59,592 nt of DNA from Blastopirellula sp. Its GTDB lineage: Bacteria > Planctomycetota > Planctomycetia > Pirellulales > Pirellulaceae. Positions 42,813 through 52,585 of this stretch are shown one piece after another (position 1 is the stretch's first letter; each line of letters begins with the position of its first letter). The translations under genes were made by a program, and so were the position numbers. The DNA lies in the NCBI GenBank assembly GCA_002733575.1, contig NVWB01000016.1, positions 1 to 59,592 of the forward strand, given 5' to 3'. Below the pieces are notes generated by a model that was not told the DNA's origin, searched no databases, and was given only the letters and a program-made list of their open reading frames with translations.

Positions 42813-44654
42813 ATGAATCACATGATCCGGCACATTCTGTTCTGTTTGTTCACCGCGATCACGGCTGCGCAGGTGAGTAATGCGGCAAATGTTACGTTGG
42901 ATCATGATAAGCTAGAAGCTGAATTCCATTCACAACTACACCAACTGGCCGAGAAATGTGATGAACTGAAACTGGCAGATCAGGCCCAATTAACACGTAA
43001 GTGGATCGTCGAACAATCACCGCTATTCAACTACGCTTTCTTAGTACCAGAAACCGATCCACTGGCGATTGACCAAGATGCTTCTCAAGTCATCAAGTTT
43101 TGGCATGCCAAGTTGACCGAATACCGTAATGCGTATGCCGATCAACTATTCCAACTGGCCCAGCAGGAATTGGCCGCGCATCGCCCGGCGGTCGCGTATC
43201 GATTGCTGCATGAACTGTTACGGCAAAACGGAAATCATGCCGATGCACGCCGCATTCTTGGTTACCGCCAAGTCTCTGGCCGCTGGCGACGACCTGGCGT
43301 GACGACCCGCAGTAATTCGCCACGAATTGCTCATCCTAAATTCAACTGGCCGGCGCGTCAGTATTGGCACATTGACTCGGCCCATTTCACGATTACCACC
43401 AATCTATCGGAAGAAGCTGGGCTTGAACTATGTGAAAATCTGGAAGAACTCTATTCGGTGTGGCAGCAAATGTTTTTCCATTTTTGGAGTAACGAAGGCC
43501 AACTGGCAGGCTACTTTAATGGGCGTAGCCCGAGTGCCGCGCGCAAGCGATTTCGAGTCTCCTACTTCCGCAGCCAAGCCGAGTATGTGCAGCACCTTAC
43601 CACGATTGAATCACAAGCGGCCATTACGCTTGGAATCTATCTGAACAAACAAGATATGGTTTTCTTGTTTCACGACTCGAATTATAACTTGAAGCCGACA
43701 TGGTTTCACGAAGTCTCGCACCAACTGTTCCATGAATACCGCAGTGCTCCGGCATCTGTTGGCAGCAGTGCCAACTTTTGGGCCATCGAAGCGGCCGCTT
43801 TGTATATGGAGTCACTTCGCAAACATGATGGCTATTACACAGTTGGCGGTTTAGATGCTTCGCGGTTACAGTTTGCCAGAAATCGTAAGTTGATTGGCAA
43901 ATTCTATCGCCCGATGAATGAACTGACAGCCATGGGTCAGCAGCAATTACAACAAGACTCGAACATTCGCCCACTCTATAGTCAAGCGGCCGGAATGGCC
44001 CATTTTTTTATGGATGGCAAGGACCAAAGTTTGCGTCGTCCGTTTATTGAGTACCTTGGCCTGATCTATCACCGGCGTGATGATCGCCGTTCGTTAGAGA
44101 AATTAACTGGCACTGATTTCGCCACGCTCGATCAACAATACCAGCAGTTCCTGCAAGTGACCGATGCTGATTTGGCCATGCTCAAGCCCAACGCTGGCTC
44201 GATTGATTTGGCCATTGGCAAAACTGGCGTCACCGATGCGTCACTTCCGGCCATCGCTCAACAAACGGAACTCGATTGGCTTGATTTAACTGGCACCCAA
44301 GTTTCTGACGCCGGCATTGCCCACTTGAAACAACATGCCAACTTGCGTGACATCGGCCTGGCCGCCACGCAGATAACCGATGCCAGCTTACCACTTTTGG
44401 CCGCCCTGCCCTCATTGGAAGAACTTGACATCAGTGCCACACGCATTACCGATGCAGGTATCGAGCAACTGACAACCGCCAAGAATTTACGCATTCTACG
44501 CTTGGCGGTGACCCAAATTTCAGACTCCGGAATTGCCCACCTAGCCAGCATGAAGCAATTACAATCGCTGGATCTTCAGCAGACCAAAGTTACCAAGCAA
44601 GGAATCGCTCAACTTCGCCAGGCGTTGCCCAAGCTAGAGATCATTGTTGACTAG
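42813..44654 (+). CDS. secreted DUF1570 protein with gluzincin-like HExxH and LRRs
   Basis: From the ATG at 42813 it has 613 residues with a signal peptide (MIRHILFCLFTAITAAQVSNA-ANV). A helical N-terminal part (about 25-200) is followed by the DUF1570 domain containing PTWFHEVSHQLFHEYRS: HEVSH is a zinc-peptidase type HExxH. ALYMESLRKHDGYY and the GMAHFFMD stretch follow. The C-terminal 130 residues are five to six leucine-rich repeats of the form TDASLPAIAQQTELDWLDLTG / TQVSDAGIAHL. DUF1570 is common in planctomycetes; peptidase activity is not proven. The codons from 42768 to 42812 lie in the repeat and are not used. Confidence 0.82.
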   Translation: MNHMIRHILFCLFTAITAAQVSNAANVTLDHDKLEAEFHSQLHQLAEKCDELKLADQAQLTRKWIVEQSPLFNYAFLVPETDPLAIDQDASQVIKFWHAKLTEYRNAYADQLFQLAQQELAAHRPAVAYRLLHELLRQNGNHADARRILGYRQVSGRWRRPGVTTRSNSPRIAHPKFNWPARQYWHIDSAHFTITTNLSEEAGLELCENLEELYSVWQQMFFHFWSNEGQLAGYFNGRSPSAARKRFRVSYFRSQAEYVQHLTTIESQAAITLGIYLNKQDMVFLFHDSNYNLKPTWFHEVSHQLFHEYRSAPASVGSSANFWAIEAAALYMESLRKHDGYYTVGGLDASRLQFARNRKLIGKFYRPMNELTAMGQQQLQQDSNIRPLYSQAAGMAHFFMDGKDQSLRRPFIEYLGLIYHRRDDRRSLEKLTGTDFATLDQQYQQFLQVTDADLAMLKPNAGSIDLAIGKTGVTDASLPAIAQQTELDWLDLTGTQVSDAGIAHLKQHANLRDIGLAATQITDASLPLLAALPSLEELDISATRITDAGIEQLTTAKNLRILRLAVTQISDSGIAHLASMKQLQSLDLQQTKVTKQGIAQLRQALPKLEIIVD

Positions 44655-45093
44655 ACCATTTATTATCATCGCTATTCTGCTGAAAACCTTCTGTCCCAGC
44701 GGGACAGTATCGTGTAGCCAGGGGATTTATCCCCTGGAATCGAAGCTCAAATCCCCCCAAAGCCCCAGCGGGGCGACATCGAAAAGTTGGAACGATTGTC
44801 GTCTGATTTTCGGAAGAAAGCTGCCTCGATTTGTGATTGATTCAAACGGCTCAATAAAACAATATCGCCCCGCTGGGGCTTAGAGAATCTTGGTTTTTCT
44901 TCTCCAGGGGATGAATCCCCTGGCTACACGATATCGTCCCTAACGGGACTGAAGAAAAGGAATAATAGAACAGCAAGAAAATCATATTCCTTCGTGAATT
45001 TTTGGCACACTGTATTTTAAAATGCTCTAACGATACACTAGGAGTTACACCTTTCTCATGAACCTCTAGAAAACCAAAAACCGAGTCAGTACG
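44655..45093. repeat. large palindromic element (about 44690-44955)
   Basis: The left half GTCCCAGCGGGAC, CCAGGGGATTTATCCCCTGG and CCCCAGCGGGGC (44693-44780) reappears inverted in the right half GCCCCGCTGGGGC, CCAGGGGATGAATCCCCTGG and GTCCCTAACGGGAC (44868-44952), so the element is both locally and globally palindromic. No gene is seen. The last 140 bases before the creatininase gene probably hold its promoter. Confidence 0.75.
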
Positions 45094-45894
45094 ATGAGCG
45101 AACCGAGACCGTGGATTTTATCGGAAATCAACTATGGGCACGTCAAGCTAACCGAGTACGATGTGGCCGTGTTGCCGCTGGGTGCTACCGAACCGCATAA
45201 TTTGCACTTGCCCTATGGCACCGATCATTACGAAGGCGATCTGATTGGTAACGCCATCTGTGAAGCGGCCTATCAACAAGGGGCCAAAGTAGTTTTGCTA
45301 CCGACGATTCCTTACGGCACTGAGACCAACATGCGGCAGTTTCCGCTGGCCATGAATGTGAACCCTTCGACCTTGTACGCGATGGTGACTGACCTGATTG
45401 AATCGCTGGTGCAAAGTGGGATTCGCAAAGTGGTGCTGTTAAACAGTCATGGTGGCAATGAGATGAAACCACTGCTGCGTGAACTGTACGGCAAGACCGA
45501 AGCTCAGTTGTTTCTGTGCAATTGGTTCCGCGTGTTAAACGATGCCGATTACCACGAAATTTTTGAGCACAAAGAAGACCACGCTGGCGAGATGGAGACC
45601 TCGCTGATTATGGCCTATCACCCTCACTTGGTGATGCAAAACGAAGATGGGACTCTGAACGCAGACGATGGCGCACGCACCCCAATGCAGTTTGAAGCCT
45701 TGAACGAAGGCTGGGTCTCAATCACCCGACCCTGGCATCTTTTGACCAGCAATTCAGGCTCAGGCTACCCTCACGCGGCATCAGCGGAGAAAGGGCACCA
45801 ATTGGTCGAGGTACTGGTACACCGGTTATCGTCATTCCTTGTCCAGCTATCCCAGGCCGAAATGGACGAAAACTTCCCGTTTGAAGTGCAATAG
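45094..45894 (+). CDS. creatininase family protein
   Basis: 266-residue metal-dependent amidohydrolase fold. Motifs are VAVLPLGATEPHNLHLPYGTDHYEGD (metal ligands Glu, His, Asp), PTIPYGTETNM, VVLLNSHGGNEMKPLLREL, and HKEDHAGEMETSLIMAYHPHLV. Members act on creatinine, on mycofactocin precursor peptide (MftE) or on folate-related formamides; the actual substrate here is unknown. The start fits the usual N terminus. It is followed by tRNA-His on the same strand with a separate promoter likely. Confidence 0.9.
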   Translation: MSEPRPWILSEINYGHVKLTEYDVAVLPLGATEPHNLHLPYGTDHYEGDLIGNAICEAAYQQGAKVVLLPTIPYGTETNMRQFPLAMNVNPSTLYAMVTDLIESLVQSGIRKVVLLNSHGGNEMKPLLRELYGKTEAQLFLCNWFRVLNDADYHEIFEHKEDHAGEMETSLIMAYHPHLVMQNEDGTLNADDGARTPMQFEALNEGWVSITRPWHLLTSNSGSGYPHAASAEKGHQLVEVLVHRLSSFLVQLSQAEMDENFPFEVQ

Positions 45895-45986
45895 TCAGCA
45901 CGATTTACGTGATTTCGGCAGTTCCTGGCCCCAGGTCGTTGACCGAATCGAGTCGCGCTCGTAGACTAGAGAACTTGCAACAGCAT

Positions 45987-46061
45987 GGTGGGTATAGCTC
46001 AGTTGGTTAGAGCACTGGATTGTGATTCCAGGGGTCGTCGGTTCAACTCCGTCTATCCACC
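45987..46061 (+). tRNA. tRNA-His (anticodon GTG)
   Basis: Cloverleaf read by eye: acceptor GTGGGTA (45988-45994) pairs with TATCCAC (46054-46060); D arm TAGCTCAGTTGGTTAGAGC; anticodon stem CTGGA/TCCAG with loop TTGTGAT, anticodon GTG; T arm GTCGGTTCAACTCC. The extra G at 45987 pairs with C at 46061, the identity element special to tRNA-His. CCA is not encoded. Confidence 0.95.
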
Positions 46062-46077
46062 CTATGTTGAATTAACG

Positions 46078-46121
46078 AAAGCCCCGGTAAGAACTTATGT
46101 CTTACCGGGGCTTTTTTTGTT
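46078..46121 (+). terminator. intrinsic terminator after tRNA-His
   Basis: GCCCCGGTAAG (46081-46091) with CTTACCGGGGC (46101-46111), an 11-bp perfect stem, loop AACTTATGT, followed by seven T. Confidence 0.93.
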
Positions 46122-46265
46122 TCTAGTGAGTAGCGTTTAGTTAGCCCTTTCGTTCTCCCAATCTTATTAGGTATTCAATTACCTCTGAAAGATTGCAACG
46201 ACAGAGCATATCAGCAATAATACTATTTCAACTTTCGATTTCTTCTCAACAATTAAGGATGAAAC

Positions 46266-46523
46266 ATGGTTAAGCATGGAGTGATCTACTTCTTTCTCTT
46301 TTTATTACAGTGCATTCTCAGAGGAAAACGGATACCGACTATTATCGGCGGTATCCTGGGAGGAATTGGAGGAAGCTTTCTTGGCTTAGCCTTACTTGAG
46401 TTAAGACCGGCAGGAATCTTTTTTGGAGCGATCTTAGGAGCCTCTATTATCGGAGGAATCTTTCCAAGGCCCGTCATTGATTCAAATGAAGATTCTGAAG
46501 ATCCCATAACAGAAACCAATTAA
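46266..46523 (+). CDS. small glycine-rich membrane protein
   Basis: 85 residues. Two or three hydrophobic stretches: an N-terminal IYFFLFLLQCIL and a glycine-zipper-like region GGILGGIGGSFLGLALLEL / AGIFFGAILGASIIGGIF. Charged C-terminal tail (NEDSEDPITETN). The zipper suggests a membrane-embedded homo-oligomer. Function unknown. It is the first gene after the tRNA on the same strand; the next gene is convergent. Confidence 0.55.
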   Translation: MVKHGVIYFFLFLLQCILRGKRIPTIIGGILGGIGGSFLGLALLELRPAGIFFGAILGASIIGGIFPRPVIDSNEDSEDPITETN

Positions 46524-46599
46524 TCATTTGTAATTATTTACCGTAAACTTTTTACTAGATGCGAACATCTCAAGGACAATATATTAACCCTGAACCACC

Positions 46600-46645
46600 A
46601 TTAAAAGAACCCGATAGCCAATAAGTTGACTACCGGGTTCTGGGA
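46600..46645 (-). terminator. intrinsic terminator of the porin gene
   Basis: AGAACCCG (46606-46613) pairs with CGGGTTCT (46634-46641). On the minus strand it is followed by TTTTAA. It begins 25 bases past the porin stop. Confidence 0.8.
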
Positions 46646-46669
46646 TAGAAAAGGGGATTGCTGTTTTGT

Positions 46670-47932
46670 TTAGAACAGCAAGGTGGCGTCGATGCTGAGC
46701 AGGACTTGGCTGTCGTCACTTCCATCATCGAATGGGAGAGTTCCAGCATCACCGTTGTACCAGTCAACTCTTGCTTCAGGTCGGATGATCAGGTTATGCG
46801 TTGGAGTCCAGTTTAACCCGCCAGAGATCGAGTAAAAGTTGCCTTCAAACGAAGGCGTATTCGGGTTACTGCTACGATTCAATCCAACGCGGGTTCCATC
46901 TTCATCGCGGAACCATTCAAATCGCAGACCGGCTTTCCAACAATCGTTCATCGTGTAGTACAAGTATTGATCCACACCATACCAGTGAGCAGGCTCACCA
47001 CTAACAGTTCCAGCTTGCTGTGTACCTAACCAGTGATGGAATACATATTCCATACGGCAAGTCACTGGGAGACTGACTAACCAACTGTAACGTGTTCGAT
47101 TGGTCGAGGAACCGTTGAAATCTAATCCGCCTGGATTACTGGCTTCGTCACCTGTGGTGATGGCAAACGAAGACCAAGCTCCGCAATCAAAATCGTATTT
47201 AGCTTTGGCAACGAATCCAATCGAATCTTCTTCTCGATCTAAGGCATCCCAACCGTTGTGCAAACCGACTTGAAAAGCCCAACCACAGTTTGTGTTCCAA
47301 TTAATTTGGCCACCCCAGTGAGTAAACGGACCAGCAAATTGATAGCTGTAGGATTTGGTGTAAAAGAAATTATCAGGAGCCATCAGGCCTTCGTAGCCTA
47401 CCACTGAATAGAAGTGGCCAAACTGAACTGATAATTCGTTATTGCCCCAAGTTCCATAAGCTTGTGGCAACGCAAGTCCATAGTATTGGTTATTCCAGTG
47501 GGAAGAACCATCAGGCCGTTTTTCGAGACCGATAGATTCTGCTAAGTAGAAGTCTTCGCCATACAGCAGATCAACTCTCGCTCCCCAACCAGAACAGCAA
47601 TCAGGCAGCCCTTTTTCGGCGACTAAGTAAAGTTGATTCAGCATCCCTTCATTACTTCGATCAACCGCATTGTACGGCCCATTGAATTTACTAGCAGGAC
47701 TCGAAGTGTTCCCCACGAACCCTCCATTGATCCAACCATTGAGATTAAAACCACAGTAATCTTGTGGAAACAGAGTCCATGGCTCACAAGAGTAACGACC
47801 AACGTCACCGCTCAGCGGCGTTGTGTCGTAGGTAATATCTGTATAGTTCAGATCTTGTGCGTTGACCGGGGCGATCATGTTGGTTCCGAACAAACAAATA
47901 ATCGCAGACGTCATGCAGAATAGTTTTTTCAT
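46670..47932 (-). CDS. outer-membrane beta-barrel porin (OmpL/BBP2-like)
   Basis: 420 residues with a signal peptide (KKLFCMTSAIICLFGTNMIAPVNA-QDL). Aromatic-rich alternating strands run along the whole length (for example LYLVAEKGL, WGARVDLLYGEDFYLAE, QFGHFYSVVGYEGL, WAFQVGLHNGWDA), ending with a terminal Phe in LLSIDATLLF, the C-terminal signature of outer-membrane barrels. It resembles the planctomycete OmpL-like putative porin-2 family. A passive diffusion pore is likely. Single gene with its own terminator. Confidence 0.82.
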   Translation of the reverse strand: MKKLFCMTSAIICLFGTNMIAPVNAQDLNYTDITYDTTPLSGDVGRYSCEPWTLFPQDYCGFNLNGWINGGFVGNTSSPASKFNGPYNAVDRSNEGMLNQLYLVAEKGLPDCCSGWGARVDLLYGEDFYLAESIGLEKRPDGSSHWNNQYYGLALPQAYGTWGNNELSVQFGHFYSVVGYEGLMAPDNFFYTKSYSYQFAGPFTHWGGQINWNTNCGWAFQVGLHNGWDALDREEDSIGFVAKAKYDFDCGAWSSFAITTGDEASNPGGLDFNGSSTNRTRYSWLVSLPVTCRMEYVFHHWLGTQQAGTVSGEPAHWYGVDQYLYYTMNDCWKAGLRFEWFRDEDGTRVGLNRSSNPNTPSFEGNFYSISGGLNWTPTHNLIIRPEARVDWYNGDAGTLPFDDGSDDSQVLLSIDATLLF

Positions 47933-48546
47933 TGCAAAGACCTATCCAAATAATAACCAGTAAACCGATGGGGGATCTTCATCCACTGAAGATGGGTGCT
48001 AATTAAATATCGGATCGTTTCAAAAGCATTTATGAGAAAATAGCGCAAGACCGCACGGTTTCGTCTTGGTGCAGTTTGCAAATTAATAAGAACCACTAAA
48101 GTTTCACATCACGGTTCTGAATTCACACTTCACCCGTGATGATTCTAGCATTAATAATGAAATCCTCCGCACACTTCCTTGCACAGTACGCACGCAAGGA
48201 ATCGCCCTCGCCTCTCAAAAATCAACTCAGATAATCCAGCGAAATAATAGGCAAATTTCCTACTTTATGACTAGCCATCATATCTTCACGCGCTACTGTC
48301 TATGCAAGAGGGAAAATCCGCTCTTGAGGGGTGTGATTTCTTCCTGCTATCCTCACTTATAGGATTCTGCATTCGTCTGGTGTTGAAGGGCATCGAATAG
48401 AAACGGCTGAATCCGCGAGTACTCTAGCACACATGTTCGTCCCAAATTGAGAGACAACACGCTGGATTTACCTGGACTACCAGTCGTATGACCTAATTAA
48501 AATTTCCAAACGCCTACATTTGCTTTGATCTGCTGGAGAAGCTGAA
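47933..48546. other. long intergenic region upstream of porin and DUF1254 genes
   Basis: Divergent promoters for both genes must lie here. One hairpin is visible, TTCCTTGC (48175-48182) with GCAAGGAA (48194-48201), 11-base loop, without a T-run; it could be an mRNA structure or an operator. No gene is seen. A GGAG box shortly before 48547 serves the DUF1254 gene. Confidence 0.4.
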
Positions 48547-50076
48547 ATGAGAAGAAACTGGTATTATTCGATTGTCGCAATCGCATTTATTCCTCTGCTT
48601 GCCGAAGCCTCTTGGGCTCAAGACGCCGGCGCTAAACCGCCCAAGATGAAGATGACCACCGAGATTCCCAACGGCATCACGACGCCGGACGACATTCAGA
48701 CCCGCGTCGGCGATTTGAACTTCTTCGATGGAGTGCCAGATGCCGATTCGGCGAAAAAGATCTATAACCTGCTCGATTTCACCCACGCCTACCAGGCTTT
48801 TATGGACGGCACGAAGATCGCGTCCATGAATGGCATTCGCAAAGGGATCCTTGAATTCGGTCCGGCGAATTCGACGGCGGTTCTTTTCGAGGAACTGATG
48901 GATTCCAAGGCGCTGTTCCTGACCGCAAACACCACGAGCGTCTATATGTTCTCGTGGCTGGAATTAGGCGATGAACCGATGGTCATCGAAACGCCGCCCA
49001 ACGTGCTGGGCTTCATCAATGATCACTGGTTCCGGTACGTGATCGACTTCGGAAACCTCGGGCCGGACAAAGGCAAGGGTGGAAAGTTTCTGGTTCTTCC
49101 CCCAGGTTACGAGGGCGAAGTTCCTGAAGGATATCATGTGGCGCGGACCAACACTTATGGCAACTGGGTGATTTGGCGTGGCTACCAGGTAGACGGATCA
49201 ACGAAACAGGCGGTGAATGCAACCAAGGAAAAATTCCGCATCTATCCTCTCTCACAGAAGGACAACCCGCCGAAGATGAAGTTTGTCAACGCCTCCGGCA
49301 AGTTCATGAACACAATCCATCGCATGGACGAGAACATCTTTAACGAGATCAACAATGTCGTTCAAGCTGAACCCCTGATGGGCGAGAGACCTGAACTCCT
49401 CGGGCACCTTGCTGCGATCGGTATCGTGAAGGGGCAACCCTTCGAGCCGGATGATCGCATGAGGTCGATCCTCAAAGCGGCCGCAAGCGCAGGCTCAGTC
49501 ACGGTCAAGGCGATCATCTCGAAACCACGTGACAAGAGGTTTTACTGGTATCCCGGTGAAAGTAAGTGGCTGACCGCATTTCCGGGCGGCGCTTACACTT
49601 GGGAACTGGATGGTGTGTCGCTGCAGGATGTTCGTGCCGGATTTCATTTCTATGCGACCGGAATCACGCCAGCCATGGCGTTGAAGATGGTCGGCAAGGG
49701 CTCCCAGTATGCCTTCACCTATCTCGATTCTAACGGGAACCCACTCGACGGTGGCAAGACGTATAAGGTGCATGTGCCGGCGGACGTTCCTGCGAAGGAC
49801 TTTTGGTCGTTTACACTCTATGACAACCAGACGCGATCGATGTTGCAGACTGACGCACAGTTCCCGGCGATCGGGAGTAACGACAAGAGCGTCGTCCAGA
49901 ATAAAGATGGCTCTTACGACATCTACTTTGGTCCAGAGGCACCCAAAGGCAAGGAGAGCAACTGGGTCCAGACCGTGCCTGGCAAGGGTTGGAACACGAT
50001 CTTCCGACTTTACGGCCCGCTCGAGTCTTGGTTCGACCAGACCTGGCGACCGGGCGAGATTGAATTGGTGAAATAG
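48547..50076 (+). CDS. DUF1254/DUF1214 secreted protein
   Basis: 509 residues with a signal peptide (YYSIVAIAFIPLLAEASWA-QDA). Layout: DUF1254 (about 70-215, with YQAFMDGTKIASMNGIRKGILEFGP, LTANTTSVYMFSWLELGDEPMVIETP and FVVDFGNLGPDKGKGGKFLVLPPGYEGEVPEGY-like text) then DUF1214 (about 385-500, with FWSFTLYDNQTRSMLQTDAQFPAIGSND, DIYFGPEAPKGKESNWVQT and FRLYGPLESWFDQTWRPGEIELV). The pair is widespread but its biochemistry is unclear. The gene is visibly more GC-rich than its neighbours, with a proteobacterial-looking codon style, so recent transfer is plausible. It lies 70 bases before the sulfatase. Confidence 0.85.
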   Translation: MRRNWYYSIVAIAFIPLLAEASWAQDAGAKPPKMKMTTEIPNGITTPDDIQTRVGDLNFFDGVPDADSAKKIYNLLDFTHAYQAFMDGTKIASMNGIRKGILEFGPANSTAVLFEELMDSKALFLTANTTSVYMFSWLELGDEPMVIETPPNVLGFINDHWFRYVIDFGNLGPDKGKGGKFLVLPPGYEGEVPEGYHVARTNTYGNWVIWRGYQVDGSTKQAVNATKEKFRIYPLSQKDNPPKMKFVNASGKFMNTIHRMDENIFNEINNVVQAEPLMGERPELLGHLAAIGIVKGQPFEPDDRMRSILKAAASAGSVTVKAIISKPRDKRFYWYPGESKWLTAFPGGAYTWELDGVSLQDVRAGFHFYATGITPAMALKMVGKGSQYAFTYLDSNGNPLDGGKTYKVHVPADVPAKDFWSFTLYDNQTRSMLQTDAQFPAIGSNDKSVVQNKDGSYDIYFGPEAPKGKESNWVQTVPGKGWNTIFRLYGPLESWFDQTWRPGEIELVK

Positions 50077-50146
50077 ACGAGCAAATACATTGAAGATGTA
50101 CCACACACAAAACTAGGGAATCACATTACTTATCAGGGGAAACAAA

Positions 50147-52498
50147 ATGAAGACACGGGCAGCAGTTCAGATTCTTAGTATCGCGGTTCTGGTCACCGTT
50201 ACAACGGTGGCATCGGCACAGCACAAAGTTGACCGTACAGTTTTGCCATTACAGGAGCCGAAGCGGCCCACTTTTAGTGAGTTAGATGCTCGCAATGTAA
50301 AGGCACCGCCGCTGTTTAAAGTGGAGGCGCCGAAGGATGCACCCAATGTGCTGATCGTGTTGATTGACGATATTGGTTTCGGCGGCCCGAGTACTTTTGG
50401 CGGGCCAATTCAAACGCCGACGCTGGATCAACTTGCTAGAACAGGTCTGCGATTCAATAATTTTCACACCACCGCACTCTGCTCACCCACCAGGGCTGCT
50501 CTCAAGTCGGGTCGCAACCATCACACCGCGAACACCGGCTCAATCATGGAGAGTTCGACCGGTTTTCCTGGCAACACCGGGCAAGTTCCCAACAGTGTAG
50601 CGCCGATGGCCGAGATGCTGAGGCTTAACGGTTACAGTACCGGAGCTTTCGGCAAATGGCATGAAACTGCCGCGTGGGAAACCAGTATCTCTGGTCCCTT
50701 CGACCGTTGGCCAACGCATCAAGGCTTTGACAAGTTCTACGGGTTTATCGGCGGCGAAACCGATCAATGGGCACCACTGATTTATGATGGCGTTACGAGG
50801 GTGAATCCACCTGAAGTCGAAGGCTATCACTTTACCACCGACATGACCAATCAAGCGATCAACTGGGTAAAAGCCCAACAGTCTTTGACTCCTGACAAGC
50901 CGTTCTTCATGTACTTTGCCACCGGAGCGGTCCATGCCCCGCACCATGTGCCCAAGAAGTGGATTGAAAAATACAAAGGGAAATTTGACCAAGGTTGGGA
51001 TAAAGTTCGCGAGGCTACTTTTGAACGACAAAAGAAAATGGGAATCATCCCGGCCAATACTCTGCTAGGAGTAAAACCAGAAGAACTGAAAGACTGGGTC
51101 CAACTTAATAACGACGAACAACGGCTCTTCGTTCGTCAGGCCGAAGTCTTTGCCGGGTTCCTAGAACAAACCGACTATGAAATCGGTCGGCTAATGCAAG
51201 CCATCAAAGATATTGGTGAGGAAGACAATACACTTGTGATCTACATTGCTGGCGACAACGGCACCAGTGCTGAAGGTGGTTTCGTGGGCATGTACAACGA
51301 AATGACTTACTTCAACAATGTGACAGAAAAGGTTGAAGATCTACTTCCACTGATGGACAAATGGGGCGGACCGGAGACTTTTCCACACATGGCCGCAGGT
51401 TGGGCAGTTGCTTTCGACTCGCCATTCTCTTGGACCAAACAAGTTGCTTCCGACTTTGGCGGTACTCGCAACGGCATGGTGATTCACTGGCCTAACGGCA
51501 TAAAAGAAAAGGGTGGAATTCGCACGCAATTCACACACTGCATTGATGTGGCGCCCACAATTTTAGAGGCCGCCGGTTTACCGGAACCTACGATCGTGAA
51601 TGGAACCCCCCAAACGCCTATCGAAGGCACAAGCATGTTGTTCAGCTTTAACGATGCCGATGCGAAAGAACGGCATACCACCCAGTACTTTGAAATCTTT
51701 GGAAACCGGGCCATCTATCACGAAGGCTGGTTGGCACGCACACTTCATCGCGCACCATGGGAAGCACTCGAGCAACCACCATTGGAGACCGATGTTTGGG
51801 ATCTCTATTATGTGCATGACGATTTCAGCCTTGCGAATAATTTGGCGAGTGCAAAGCCAGAGAAACTAAAAGAGTTGCGTGCTCTCTTTATGTCAGAAGC
51901 TGAAAGGTATAACGTGCTGCCGATTGACGACCGTGTGATCGAACGGATGAATCCTGCACTTGCCGGACGACCTGATCTTATGGGTGGCCGAAAATCGCTC
52001 ACACTATACGAAGGCATGACCGGAATGCTAGAAAACACGTTTATCAACGTGAAAAACCAGTCCGTATCGTTCACTGCCGAGCTTGAGAATTCCCAAAACG
52101 CTTCAGGTTCAATCCTCTGCCAGGGTGGGCGTTTTGGTGGTTGGTGTCTTTACATGAAGGATGGCAAACCAGCGTATACCTATAACTTCCTCGGACTTGA
52201 GCGTTATACGGTGACTGCACCCGATGCCGTGCCTGATGGACTTGTTACCGTGAAGCTTGATTTCAAATACGACGGTAACGGAGGCGGAAAAGGGGGCTTA
52301 GCAACGCTGTCGGTCAACGGAAAGACTGTTGCCGAAGGTCGGATTGAAAAAACTCAACCATTAATATTTTCTGCCGACGAAACCGCGGACGTGGGACTCG
52401 ACAACCAAACCCCAGTAGCCGAAGGCATCGGCGAAGGGCCCAAGGAAACTCGCTTCACCGGCAAGATTCATAAGGTTACCGTGAATTTAGTTGAATAA
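50147..52498 (+). CDS. secreted arylsulfatase
   Basis: Removes sulfate from esters outside the cytoplasm. 783 residues with signal peptide (AVQILSIAVLVTVTTVASA-QHK). The N-terminal metal motif VLIVLIDDIGFGG has Asp74-Asp75. The catalytic signature TTALCSPTRAALKSGRNHH places the formylglycine Cys at 112. FGKWHET, FFMYFATGAVHAPHH and the late IYIAGDNGTSAEGG supply further ligands. The last 150 residues form a beta-sandwich-like domain (LENTFINVKNQSVSFTAELE). It needs an activating enzyme not in the window. A good AGGGGA box precedes the ATG. It is in a run with the DUF1254 and SnoaL-like genes. Confidence 0.93.
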   Translation: MKTRAAVQILSIAVLVTVTTVASAQHKVDRTVLPLQEPKRPTFSELDARNVKAPPLFKVEAPKDAPNVLIVLIDDIGFGGPSTFGGPIQTPTLDQLARTGLRFNNFHTTALCSPTRAALKSGRNHHTANTGSIMESSTGFPGNTGQVPNSVAPMAEMLRLNGYSTGAFGKWHETAAWETSISGPFDRWPTHQGFDKFYGFIGGETDQWAPLIYDGVTRVNPPEVEGYHFTTDMTNQAINWVKAQQSLTPDKPFFMYFATGAVHAPHHVPKKWIEKYKGKFDQGWDKVREATFERQKKMGIIPANTLLGVKPEELKDWVQLNNDEQRLFVRQAEVFAGFLEQTDYEIGRLMQAIKDIGEEDNTLVIYIAGDNGTSAEGGFVGMYNEMTYFNNVTEKVEDLLPLMDKWGGPETFPHMAAGWAVAFDSPFSWTKQVASDFGGTRNGMVIHWPNGIKEKGGIRTQFTHCIDVAPTILEAAGLPEPTIVNGTPQTPIEGTSMLFSFNDADAKERHTTQYFEIFGNRAIYHEGWLARTLHRAPWEALEQPPLETDVWDLYYVHDDFSLANNLASAKPEKLKELRALFMSEAERYNVLPIDDRVIERMNPALAGRPDLMGGRKSLTLYEGMTGMLENTFINVKNQSVSFTAELENSQNASGSILCQGGRFGGWCLYMKDGKPAYTYNFLGLERYTVTAPDAVPDGLVTVKLDFKYDGNGGGKGGLATLSVNGKTVAEGRIEKTQPLIFSADETADVGLDNQTPVAEGIGEGPKETRFTGKIHKVTVNLVE

Positions 52499-52585
52499 CC
52501 AACATGTCTCCTGTAGGATACAGAACTAAGCAGGGGCTACAAACATTTTAGATGTTTCAAACACTTATCTTTAAGGGACAATCTC

